Shown here: positions 37,717-49,785 of the stretch, one piece after another
Position numbering within the stretch: the first letter of the stretch is position 1
Layout: the number at the start of each line of letters is the position of its first letter
Assembly (NCBI GenBank): GCA_037974665.1
Contig: CM075775.1
Span: 36,234,152-36,298,151 of the forward strand
From: Ehretia macrophylla
Lineage: Eukaryota > Streptophyta > Magnoliopsida > Boraginales > Ehretiaceae
Reading direction: 5' to 3'
Length of the DNA stretch: 64,000 nucleotides
Notes under the pieces: model-generated
Databases searched by the model: none
Told to the model about the DNA's origin: nothing
What the model saw: the letters and a program-made list of their open reading frames with translations, nothing else
Translations under genes and position numbers: made by a program

Positions 37717-40700
37717 TGTCACGCCCCAACCCGGCCTATAAAGGTTAGACTAGGGTGTGATCTAAACAATCAAGTCCTTTCACATTCTTAATCATTCTAG
37801 GAGGTTTAACACTTAACGTTTTATTCTAGACTCCAAAACTTTCCGAAAATTCGGCAGCATGACGGCTGTAATTGAGCTTTTTGTTTTGACCTAAATTTTC
37901 TAACAGCCTCAAAATTTACCATTTCAAATTCAATTCCAGCTAAGATTACTATTATTCCATCAATTGAATTGCCTATTGGTTAATTCGACGTCCCGTTTGA
38001 TTTATAACCTAACATGATACTATGTCTCGTTTGTTCATTTATCCTCATTTCAAAATATACCTGTTGATCTTAGCTTATTAGCGAGTACCTGCTAAGATTG
38101 GATAAGTTCATTAACCTATTTCTTAACTAAGCATCATAACCTGTGATAGATACTAGCGGTAGTAAAAGCAAAACGATCATAGTAGTGTCATGTCTAGTAT
38201 CAGTCTACTTAAAATAAGTACAACCCAAAATTAGACCCCAAATTACAGCGGGGGTCTTTTACATCACAAGCAACAACAACATAAGGGAAATAGTCTTTAA
38301 GTAACAAAAGTTCACAAGAAGTCACGTTCAAGCAAAACAACGATAACAAGCAATCATTCCAGAGGTTCATCATTAGGTACATTGAGCTCGGGTTCCTGTG
38401 TCTGTTCTTCTTCACCTGAAATGATGAAAGAGGGTGAGTCCTTATGAACTCAGCGAGGGGGAAACGAGAAATAAGTTTGAAACTCGTTTTCCGGTTAAAC
38501 TTATGAAAATCCCTTTTTCAAACATGAATACAACAGAAGTACAAGTACAGAAATACAAATACAGAAACAGGAATACCAGTCTTTCCTCCCCGAGGTTCTC
38601 TAGGATCCAAGCGGGAGTACTTATACATATAATAAAAAGGATACGGTGAGCTTTTGCTCTCAGATCAGATCCAGGATCAACTGTTGCGGCCGACTTCAAA
38701 TCATTCCCCAAACACACCAGGTGGGTGTACTCCGGATGTACCCCAAAATCCTACGACCCAACTCTCCGAGGAAGTCTAGCCCCCAAGCGAGAGAGGGAAT
38801 GGGACCATGGTGGTCACGGTATCACCGGCAAGCCCGATGCCGCCCGGCGTACGTGATCACTACCATGCCAACAGGAAAGGTTGCAACCTTGTATGCAATG
38901 CACATTTATGACAGGTAATATATATCACAGAAGGAGGACAACAAAGTAGGTTGCCTCCGGACAGTCATAAGATTGCACATTGACAGATAAACAGGCAGGA
39001 CAAGATAGGACAGGAAATTTCACTTGAAAGGCATATAGAGTTATATGGAAATTAAACGGGCAGCCATGTAACACATGTAAAACAGGCCATATAACTCATT
39101 AAAAGTCCACGCAATCAAGTGATAAGATTACTCAACATGTAGTGATATCAACAAGGGTTCAAATGCGAGAAAAGCTTATTTGTCAACATGCAATGGTCAA
39201 GATCACTTTTAAAGTTATAAAACATTTACGGGTAGCCCACGCAACGTATAGTTTCCTCACAATATCCAATGGTTAACACTTAGCAAGAATATTTAATCAT
39301 TAGGGTTTCCATTTCATGCATAATCGTGCGATCAAACCCTAAGTCAACTTAACATCATTCCCAAGTCATACATCATTCAATTCATACATCCTCAAGTGCT
39401 TAAAACAGTCCACATAATATTCCAACACCACAATTCCAAGCAACTAGTGCCACAAAAGAGGTTACAATAGTTTTCCAAGCACATAGCTAAGTGGAACACT
39501 TACTGCAATAGGCTGTTTTCTCATGATCAATGGGATAATCAAACAATCTCCAAATTCAGTGAATAAGATGTCAAATTAAAGCTTAAGAAGTTATCTAAAA
39601 TCAGAAACAATCCTTGCATCAATTGGAGTTCAGAATCATTAGTTATAACCGAAACAGTGAGGTAACACAAAACTGTCCAGATTTTCACACTTTTCAGAAA
39701 ATGACGTTTTTGAGGTCCTTAGAGTCGTTTTTAGCTTTGGTCTATTTCTGACAAAGTTGTCCAGAACTGAAAAATCTAGCAGCACACCAATTTTCATACA
39801 TTTTGGACAACATTTACTAAGTCAAATATGGTTCGTTCCACAAGGTCAGTGCATCTGCCAAAACCTGATTCATTTTTCCAGATTTCCAGATTTGGTCACA
39901 TTTTAATGATTTGCCATTTTGAGGACCTTAGAGTCAAAATTTGCTTCGACCTATTTCTGGGAAAAATGTTCAAAACTGCCCAAACTAGTCACCTACCAAT
40001 TTTGAAGCATTTTCAACACCATTTGCTTAGCTAAACTTACCTCGAACAGACTGGTCAGAGAGCTGTCACATAAATTCGACTTCACCTAGCATCATTTTCA
40101 AGCCAAGTTCTTGCCATGCATGGTTGTTTAAGCTCATGGACGACCACATAACTCAAGTACAGAAGCAAACATACTCATTTGTGAACATGCATGTGAAATT
40201 TCAAAGAGTTTTCAAAAGCTTTTAACCCTCACCTTAGCAATCAACCACAAAATGCTCAAGACCCTTTGTTGAAGCTCAAACCTTCTCCTTTCCCTTGCTT
40301 AGCCGAGAACCTCACTAGTTTTTCTCTATTTTTCCTAGCTTAATGTTCAAACTCTTAGCACAAGCATGATGTTAAACTATGAAGAAAAGAAATGGATGCT
40401 TAGTAACTCACCTAGGCCGAAATGGAGCTCCAAATGCGCATGCAAGAGAAATTTTCGAACTCTAGCTTGTTTGCTTGGTTTTCTTGATGGTTTGCTTGCC
40501 TTGTTCGACCAAGGTGTGATGAAGATGGACAAAGATGATGAGATTTCAGCCAAGGACCGAAATGGAGAGAGAAGAATGAGAGGAGAGAGAGTTTGTGAGA
40601 GGAAATGAAAGAAATGACAAAGAAATGAAGGTCTTGGCATTTTTTGAGGTGTATGTCGGCATTGGGCTTCAAAATTCTGCAATTTGTGTCTCCAATGTGA

Positions 40701-41310
40701 TATTTTGAAATTGTTAGGATGGGCAAGGATGAAGTGGTCGAAAATTTGTGCAAGTGGAAGGATTTTGAGCAATTTTTTAATGGCTTTGTGTCATAAGTTG
40801 TCTTGGCATGCATTAGAATAAAGAATTTTTTGCTCAAACCTTGTGCAAGACCATGGTATGGTCGGCCAAGGCTAATAAAATGGCTGAATTTGTGTCATCT
40901 TTTGGGTGTTGATTGTTGTGTGTTGAATTTGCAAAAAGAACAAAGAATAAAGAATAAGGAATGTCTAGTGTTTGGTGCCTTTTTGTCTTCTAGTGAATGG
41001 AATTTTGATTATTATATTGTTAGTGGATTTTGTAGAATTGTTTAATAGTCTAGTGTTTCGTGAAAGATGCTTTCTTGATTAGTGTGTAGGCACGCTTTTC
41101 TAGGTTTAGGGCACGCACTTCTAGGTAGGACACGAACTACGAGACGAACGCACGTTTTTCAAGTAAACGCTCGTAACCCTATATGAATGCACGAAATTCA
41201 ATGCAAGGCACACAACTAAATACAATTCTCAAACCTAGGTCATGGCACGCACATCTAGGTTAGGGCACGCAAAAAGAGATATCGCACGCAATTCAGGGTC
41301 GGGCTTCACA
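37717..41310 (-). repeat. Element B LTR 4 (outer 5' LTR)
   Basis: This is the last 3594-bp LTR, followed directly by the GATGG duplication. It carries G at 40364, like LTR 1, and a private A at 41295 where the other three have G. It would drive transcription leftward into unit 3. Confidence 0.96.
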
Positions 41311-41315
41311 GATGG
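41311..41315. repeat. Right target-site duplication of element B
   Basis: GATGG is an exact copy of 12560-12564 and is followed by the rest of A's 3' LTR. Confidence 0.95.
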
Positions 41316-42305
41316 GATCAAAGGTGCACACGGCAGTGATAGTGGTAGACACCTTTTGAGGTACACACGGCTGTGATAGTGGCAGACACCTCCCTACCCT
41401 AATGGTTCCTATATGACTATGGTAAATGAAGGGGAGAGGTCCTCGAAGGGACAAACCCATGAGGCACCCCTGAGCCGTTGAGATTCGGGGTGTACAGAGC
41501 GGACAATAACTCGGTAGTAGTTGCCCTTGAGCCTTTGAGATTTTGGGGTGGCTACACTCGAGGTCCTCGGAGAGTAGAGTTGAATACTGTTAACATGTTA
41601 TATTTGTTATCTCAATTCATGCTCTACCAATGTCCATATTGAATATGTATAGGATCAAGTATTGATACTTGTGAGTTATACGTATTTATGCATGTCAAAG
41701 TTTTCGAAATGGATTTCAAAATGATAAAACCTTTGTGAAAACCTTTCCTTGTTTTCCTCCTCACTGAGCTATATGTGAGGATCTAGCTCACCCTTCTTTT
41801 ATGACAATTACAGGTAAGGCTGGTTGAGTTAACTTTACAAGTTGAAGAAAAGGATTGCATACGTAAAAGACTTCTAGATTGATTGGTGTTCTATAAGTAC
41901 ATGAGATATTAATGTAAATTGAAGAATCTAGATCTTGTATATATATATTTATCCAGGGATAAGCATTATATAATTTGATGGTTTATGATGGTGTTTTTAA
42001 TTATCAGTGATGAAGTTTGTATAATATAGTGTTGGATAATATAACTTTAAGTTGGTGATTATTCTTTTGAGACCCAGAAACTTGATTCCTAGTTAATTGT
42101 TATGTTGAATAGGGGAATTCAGGGTCTTGTGAATATTTCTTGAATTGTTGTAATCCTTTAAGGCCAATGGATGGGTAATTATTTGGAGTTATTATGAAGG
42201 TTTAAGTGGATGTACATATGCTAAATTATTATTTACATGTTATAAGCGATTCGAATGTCATGTTTCGGCCTTAACCTAGCGATGGGTCGGGGTCAGGGCG
42301 TGACA
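41316..42305 (+). repeat. Element A 3' LTR, right part
   Basis: This continues A's 3' LTR after element B and matches the 5' LTR from about 7623 to 8620. It ends GGGCGTGACA before the satellite resumes. The two parts total about 2831 bp, against 2832 bp for the 5' LTR. Confidence 0.94.
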
Positions 42306-43419
42306 TGCTTTGCACCGCATAACTCTTTACGGATCAACAGTTATGGGCACTAGAGCGACAGATACTTGGTCACAGGCCCCACGCCCTTAGTTTGCGGGCC
42401 CAGCCTCTACTTGAAGCGAAGTTGTCTTGCCCAAGTTGCGGTGGGATTTGGTAATAGAAATGTGATGGAATTGGTTGTCGTCCTTTTCAGGGCTCAAGAC
42501 ATACGATCCGAGAAAGAAAAACAGCGCAAATGAATAAAAGTGTCCTGAAACTGATGAAAATATTCGATTTTGGGATCCGAAAATAGGCGCAGCGAGCAGG
42601 TTGGCTGCCCCCGTCGTAGTGCTCTCGGAGAGCTTTCGAACAATATGTTATGCGCAGCGTAACTCCTTACGGATCAAAAGTTATAGGCACTGGAGCGACG
42701 GATACCTGGTCACAAGCCCCATGCCCTCAGTTTACGGGCCCAGCCTCTACGTGAAGCGAAGTTTTCATGCCCAAGGTATTGTGTCATTCGGTAATAGAAA
42801 TGTGATGGATTAGGATGTCGTCCTTTTCGCGGCTCACGACATACGATCCGTGAAGGAAAAACAGAGCAAATGAAGAAAAATGTCCCAAAACTGACGAAAA
42901 AGTTCGATTTTGGGATCCAAAAATAGACACATCGAGCAGGCTGGCTGCCCCCGTCGTAGAGCTTTCCAACGGTATGTTGTGCGCTGCGTAACTCCTTACA
43001 AATCAAAAGTTATGGGCACAGGAGCGACGGATACCTGGACACAAGCCCCATGCCCTTGGTATGCAGGCCCAGCCTCTACGTGAAGCGAAGTTGTCTTGCC
43101 CAAGGTGCTGTGGGATTCGGTAATAGAAATGTGATGGATTTGGTTGTCTTCTTTTTCGCGGCTCACGACGTACGATCCGGGAAGGAAAAACAGCGCAAAT
43201 GAAGAAAAATGTCCTGAAACTGACGTAAACTTTTAATTTTGGGATTCAAAAATAGGCACAGCGAGCAGGCTAGCTACCCACGTTGTAGAGCTCTCAGAGA
43301 ACTTTCCAACAGTATGCTGTGCGGCGCATAACTCCTTACGGATCAAAAGTTATGGGCACCGGAGTGACGGATACCTGGTCACAAGCCCCACGCCCTCGGT
43401 TTGCGGGCCCAGCCTCTAT

Positions 43420-46400
43420 ATGAAGCGAAGTTGTCTTGCCCAAGGTGCTATGGTATTTGGTAATAGAAATGTGATAGATTAGGTTGTCGTCCTTTTTGCA
43501 GCTCACGATGTACGATCCGGGAACGAAAAACAGCGCAAATCAAAAAAAGTGTCCCGAAATTGATGAAAACATTCAATTTTGGGATCCGAAAATAGGCGTA
43601 GTGAGCTGGCTAGCCATCCCCTTCGTAGAGCTCTCGGAGAGCTTTCCAACGGTATGCTGTTCGCCACGAAACTCCTTACAGATCAAAAGTTATAGGCACC
43701 AAAGCGACGGATACCAGGTCACAAGCCTTACGCCCTCGGTTTTGCGGGCCCAGCCTCTACGTGAAGCGAAGCTGTCTTGCCCAAGGTGTTGTGGGATTCA
43801 GTAATAGAAACGTGATGGATTAGGTTGCCGTACTTTTCACGGCTCGCTGCACCCGTCGTAGAGCTCTCGGAGAGCTTTCCAACGGAATGCTGTGTGTCGC
43901 ATAACTCCTTACGGATCAAAAGTTATGGGCACTGTAGCGACGAAAACCTGGTTTCAAGCACCAAGCCCTCGGTTTACGGGCCCAAGCTCTACGTGAAGCA
44001 AAGTTGTCTTGCCCAAGGTGCTGTGGGATTCGGTAATAGAAATGTGATGGATTAAGTTGTCGTCCTTTTCGCGGCTCACGACGTACGATCCGGGAAAGAA
44101 AAACAGCGCAAATGAAGAAAAGTGTCCCAAAACTGACGAAAATATTCAATTTTGGGATTCGAAGACAGGCGCAGCGAGCAGGCTGGCTGCCCCCGTCATA
44201 GAGCTCTCGGAGAGCTTTTCAACGGTATGCTGTGCGCCGCGTAACTCCTGATGGATCAAAAGTTATGGGCACCGGAGCGACGGATACCTGGTCACAGACC
44301 CCACGCCCTCGGTTTGCTGGCCTAGCCTCTATGTGAAGCGAAGTTCTCTTGCCCAAGGTGTTGTGGGATTCGGTAATAGAAATGTGATGGATTAGGTTGT
44401 CATCCTTTTCGCGGCTCACGACGTACGATACGGGAAGGAAAAACATAGCAAATGAAGAAAAATGTCCCGAAACTAACGAAAACATTCAATTTTTGGATCC
44501 GAAAACAAGCTTAGCGAGCATGCTGGATGCCCCCGTCGTAGAGCTCTAAGGGAGCTTTACAACGGTATGCTGTGCGCCGAATAACTCCTTACCGATCAAA
44601 AGTTATAGGCACCGGAGCAACGGATACCTGGTTACAAGCCCCACGCCCTCGGTTTGCGGGCCCAGCCTCAACGTGAAGCGAAGTTTTCTTTCCCATGGTG
44701 CTATGGGATTAGGTAATAGAAATGTGATGGAATGGATTGTCATCCTTTTCGCGGCTCACGACGTACGATCCGGGAAAGAAAAACATCAAAAATGAAGAAA
44801 AGTGTCCCGAAATTGACGAAAACGTTCGATTTTGGGATCCAAAAATAGGTGCACCGAGCAAGCTCGTTGCCCCCATCGTAGAGCTTTCGGAGAGCTTTCC
44901 AACGGTATGCTGTGCGCCGCGTAACTCCTTACGGATCAAAAGTAATGGGCACCGGAGCGACGGATACCTGGTCACAAGCCCCATGCCCTCGTTTTGCGGG
45001 CCCAACCTCTACATGAAATCTAGTTGTCTTGCCCAAGGTGCTGTGGGATTCGGTAATAGAAATGTGATAGATTAGGTTGTTGTCCTTTTCGCGGCTCACG
45101 ACGTACGATCCGGGAAGGAAAAATAGTGCAAATGAAGAAAAGTGTCCCGACATTGACGAAAACGATCAATTTTAGGATCCGAAAATAGACGCAGCTAGCT
45201 GGCAGGCTACCCCTATTGTAGCGCTCTCGGAGAGCTTTCCAACGGTATGTTGTGTGTCGCATAACTCCTTACGGATCAAAAGTTATGGGCACCGGAGTGA
45301 CGGATACCTCATCACAAACCCCACGCCCTCGGTTTGTGGGCTCAGCCTCTACGTGAAGCGAAGTTGTCTTGCCCAAGGTGTTGTGGGATTCGGTAATAGA
45401 AATGTGATGGATTACGTTGTCGTACTTTTCATGGCTCGCTACACCCGTCGTAGAGCTCTCGTAGAGCTTTCTAACGGTATGCTATGCGCTGCGTAACTCC
45501 TTACGGATCAAAAGTTATGCGCACTGTAGCGACGGAGAATTGGTCTGAAGCCCCACGCCCTCGGTTTGCTGGCCCAGCCACTACATAAAGCGAAGTTGTC
45601 TTGCCCAAGGTGCTGTGGGATTCGGTAATAGAAATGTGATGGATTAGGTTGTCGTCCTTTTCGCGACTCATGACGTACGATCCGGGAAGGAAAAACAGCG
45701 CAAAAGAAGAAAAGTGTCCCGAAACTGACGAAAACATTCGATTTTGGGATTCGAAGACAGGTATAGTGAGTAGGCTGGCTGCCTCCGTCGTAGAGTTCTC
45801 GGAGAGCTTTCCAACGGTATGATGTGTGCCGCGTAACTCCTTACGGATCAAAAGTTATGGGCACCGGAGCGACGGATACCTGGTCACAGGCCCCACGCCC
45901 TCGGCTTGCGGGCCCAGCCTCTGCGTGAAGCGAAGTTGTCTTACCCAAGGTGCTATGGGATTCAGTAATAGAAATGTGATGGATTATGTTGTCGTCCTTT
46001 TCGCGGCTCACGATATACGATCCGGAAGGAAAAACAGCGCAAATGAAGAATAATGTCCCGAAACTGACGAAAACATTCAATTTTGGAATCCGAAAACAGG
46101 CACAGTGAGCAGGCTTGCTACCCCCATCGTAGAGCTCTCGGAGAGCTTTACAACGGTATGTTGTGCGCCGCGTAACTCTTTACGGATCAAATGTTATGGG
46201 CACCGGAGCGACAAATACCTGGTCACAAGCCCCACGCCCTCGGTTTGCTGGCCCAGCCTCTGCATGAAGCGAAGTTGTCTTGCCCAAGGAGCTATGGGAT
46301 TCAGTAATAGAAATGTGATGGATTAGGTTGTCGTCCTTTTCGCAACTCACGATGTACGATCCAGGAAGGAAAAACAGCGCCAATGAAGAAAAGTGTCCCG

Positions 46401-46602
46401 AAACTGACGAAAACATTCAATTTTGGGATTCAAAAATAGTCAAACGAACATGCTAGCTACCCCCGTCATAGAGCTCTCGGAGAGCTTTCCAACGGTATGC
46501 TGTGCGCCATGTAACTCCTTACGGATCAAAAGTTATGGGCACCGGAGCGACAGATACCTGGTCACAAGCCCCACACCCTCAGTTTGCGGGCCCAGCCACT
46601 AT
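43420..46602. repeat. Higher-order repeat, copy 1 (3183 bp, ten monomers)
   Basis: Ten successive monomers of 233, 340, 340, 340, 340, 232, 340, 339, 339 and 340 bp sum to 3183 bp. They recur in the same order and lengths in the next copy. The two short monomers have junctions near 43845 and 45437, where GGCTC joins GCTGCACCC or GCTACACCC, omitting about 107 bp. Over about 300 bp sampled, the copies differ by roughly 3%. Borders are approximate. Confidence 0.88.
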
Positions 46603-49600
46603 ATGAAGCGAAGTTGTCTTGCCGAAGGTGCTATGGTATTTGGTAATAGAAATGTGATAGATTAGGTTGTCGTCCTTTTTGCAGTTCACGATGTACGATC
46701 CGGGAATGAAAAACAGCGTAAATCAAAAAAAGTGTCCCGAAATTGATAAAAACATTCAATTTTGGTATCCAAAAATGGGCGGAGTGAGCTGGCTAGCCAT
46801 CCCCGTCGTAGAGCTCTCGGAGAGCTTTCCAACGGTATGCTGTGCACCACGAAACTCCTTACAGATCAAAAGTTATAGGCACCGGAGCGACGGATACCTG
46901 GTCACAAGCCCTACGCCCTCGGTTTTGCTGGCCCAGCCTCTACGTGAAGCGAAGCTGTCTTGCCCAAGGTGTTGTGGGATTCGGTAATAGAAACGTGATG
47001 GATTAGGTTGCCGTACTTTTCACGGCTCGCTGCACCCGTCGTAGAGCTCTCGGAGAGCTTTCCAACGGAATGTTGTGTGTCGCGTAACTCCTTACGGATC
47101 AAAAGTTATGGGCACTGTAGCGACGGAGACCTGGTTTCAAGCACCAAGCCCTCGGTTTACGGGCCCAAGCTCTACGTGAAGCAAAGTTATCTTGCCCAAG
47201 GTGCTGTGGGATTCGGTAATAGAAATGTGATGGATTAGGTTGTCGTCCTTTTCGCAGCTCACGACGTACGATCCGGGAAAGAAAAATAGCGCAAATGAAG
47301 AAAAGTGTCCCGAAACTGATGAAAATATTCAATTTTGGGATTCGAAGACAGGCGCAGTGAGCAGGCTGGCTGCCCTCGTCATAGAGCTCTCGGAGAGCTT
47401 TTCAACGGTATGATGTGCGCCGCGTAACTCCTGATGGATCAAAAGTTATGGGCACCGGAGCGACGGATACCTTGTCACAGACCCCACGCCCTCGGTTTGC
47501 TGGCCTAGCCTCTATGTGAAGCGAAGTTCTCTTGCCCAAGGTGTTGTGGGATTCAATAATAGAAATGTGATGGATTAGGTTGTCATCCTTTTCGCGGCTC
47601 ACGACGTACGATACGGGAAGGAAAAACATAGCAAATGAAGAAAAATATCCCGAAACTAACGAAAACATTCAATTTTTGGATCCAAAAACAAGCGCAGCGA
47701 ACATGCTGGATGCCCCCGTCGTAGTTCTCTAAGGGAGCTTTACAACGGTATGCTGTGCGCCGCATAACTCCTTACAGATCAAAAGTTATAGGCACCGGAG
47801 CAACGGATACCTAGTCACAAGCCCCACGCCCTCGGTTTGCGAGCCCAGCCTCTACGTGAAGCGAAGTTTTCTTGCCCAAGGTGCTGTGGGATTAGGTAAT
47901 AGAAATGTGATGCAATGGATTGTCCTCCTTTTCGCGACTCACGACGTACGATCCAGGAAAGAAAAACAGCGAAAATGAAGAAAAGTGTCCTGAAATTGAT
48001 GAAAACGTTCGATTTTGGGATCCAAAAATAGGTGCACAGAACAAGCTGGTTGCCCCCATCGTAGAGCTTTCGGAGAGCTTTCCAACAGTATGCTGTGCGC
48101 CGCGTAACTCCTTACGGATCAAAAGTAATGGGTACCGGAGCGACGGATACCTGGTCACAAGCCCCATGCCCTCGGTTTGCGGGCCCAACCTCTACATGAA
48201 ATCTAGTTGTCTTGCCCAAGGTGCTGTGGGATTCGGTAATAGAAAAGTGATAGATTAAATTGTTGTCCTTTTCGCGGCTCATGACGTACGATCCGGGAAG
48301 GAAAAATAGCGCAAATGAAGAAAACTGTCCCAAAATTGACGAAAATGTTCAATTTTAGGATCCGAAAATAGACGCAGCTTGCTGGCAGGCTACCCCTATT
48401 GTAGCGCTCTCGGAGAGCTTTCCAACGGTATGTTGTGTGCCGCATAACTCCTTACGGATCAAAAGTTATGGGCACCGGAGTGACGGATACCTCATCACAA
48501 ACCCCACGCCCTCGGTTTGTAGGCTCAGCCTCTACGTGAAGTGAAGTTGTCTTGCCCAAGGTGTTGTGGGATTCGGTAATAGAAATGTGATGGATTACGT
48601 TGTCGTACTTTTCACGGCTCGCTGCACCCGTCGTAGAGCTCTCGGAGAGCTTTCTAACGGTATGCTATGCGCCGCGTAACTCCTTACGGATCAAAAGTTA
48701 TGTGCACTGTAGCGACGGAGAACTGGTTTGAAGCCCCACGCCCTCGGTTTGCTGGCCCAGCCACTACATAAAGCAAAGTTGTCTTGCCCAAGGTGCTGTG
48801 GGATTCGGTAATAGAAATGTGATGGATTAGGTTGTCGTCCTTTTTGCGACTCATGACGTACGATCCGGGAAGGAAAAACAGCGCAGAAGAAGAAAAGTGT
48901 CCCGAAACTGACGAAAACATTCGATTTTGGGATTCGAAGACAGGCATAGTGAGCAGGCTGGCTGCCTCCGTCGCAGAGTTCTCGAAGAGCTTTCCAACGG
49001 TATGATGTGTGCCGCGTAACTCCTTACAGATCAAAAGTTATGGGTACCGGAGCGACGGATACCTGGTCACAGGCCCCACGCCCTCGGCTTGCGGGCCCAG
49101 CCTCTGCGTGAAGCGAAGTTGTCTTACCCAAGGTGCTATGGGATTCAGTAATAGAAATGTCATGGATTATGTTGTCGTCCTTTTCGCAGCTAACGATATA
49201 CGATCCGGAAGGAAAAACAGCGCAAATGAAGAATAGTGTCCCGAAACTGACGAAAACATTCGATTTTGGAATCCAAAAACAGGCGCAGTGAGCAGGCTTG
49301 CTACCCCCGTCGTAGAGCTCTCGGAGAGCTTTACAACGGTATGTTGTGCGCCGCGTAACTCCTTACGGATCAAATGTTATGGGCACCGGAGCGACAAATA
49401 CCTGGTCACAAGCCCCACGCCCTCGGTTTGCGGGCCCAGCCTTTGCGTGAAGCGAAGTTGTCTTGCCCAAGGAGCTATGGGATTCAGTAATAGAAATGTG
49501 ATGGATTAGGTTGTCATCCTTTTCGCAACTCACGATGTACGATCCAGGAAAGAAAAACAGCGCCAATGAAGAAAAGTGTCCCGAAACTGACGAAAACATT

Positions 49601-49785
49601 CAATTTTGGGATTCAAAAATAGGCAAACGAACATGCTAGCTACCCCCGTCATAGAGCTCTCGGAGAGCTTTCCAACGGTATGCTGTGCCCCATGTGACTC
49701 CTTACGGATCAAAAGTTATGGGCACCGGAGCGACGGATACCTGGTCACAAGCCCCACGCCCTCGGTTTGCGGGCCCAGCCTCTAT
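46603..49785. repeat. Higher-order repeat, copy 2 (3183 bp, ten monomers)
   Basis: This is the second copy, in exact length register with copy 1, with short-monomer junctions near 47028 and 48620. A looser relative of some of its monomers continues at about 50640-50950, with the same GAAGACAGGCATAG and CCGGAAGG variants, suggesting a third, partial and older copy. Confidence 0.88.

Larger units (their letters stand above)
12565..41310 (-). mobile_element. Element B: four-LTR, three-unit tandem array of a Tekay/Del chromovirus
   Basis: The block is LTR-internal-LTR-internal-LTR-internal-LTR. LTRs of 3594 bp lie at 12565, 20949, 29333 and 37717, and internal domains of 4790 bp at 16159, 24543 and 32927. 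The unit is exactly 8384 bp with no length change between copies, and one GATGG duplication flanks the whole block. Every unit has its own primer site, polypurine tract and full-length Gag-Pol frame. The element looks whole, with no visible breaks. The three proteins differ at three residues in total, and I found two variant sites among the LTRs, so the insertion is very young. Repeated unequal exchange after one insertion is the simplest origin; an assembly copy-number error must be excluded. Confidence 0.95.
5789..42305 (+). mobile_element. Element A: gag-only Ty3/gypsy element (Tekay-like), interrupted by element B
   Basis: Parts in order are a 5' LTR (5789-8620), an initiator-Met primer site, a gag remnant, a T-rich repeat zone with no recognisable pol, a polypurine tract, and a 3' LTR split by element B into 10724-12564 and 41316-42305. 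The two LTRs are 2832 and about 2831 bp. Comparing their first 570 bp or so I count about 13 substitutions (~2.3%). At the often-used plant LTR rate of 1.3e-8 per site per year that suggests roughly 0.9 million years. The element is broken in gag and has no pol, so it is non-autonomous. Its Gag, primer site, polypurine tract and LTR ends resemble those of element B. Confidence 0.9.

Noticed and set aside
12565-41310. Three separate insertions of element B side by side
   Set aside because: Adjacent units share single LTRs with no flanking duplications between them, and only one GATGG pair bounds the block.
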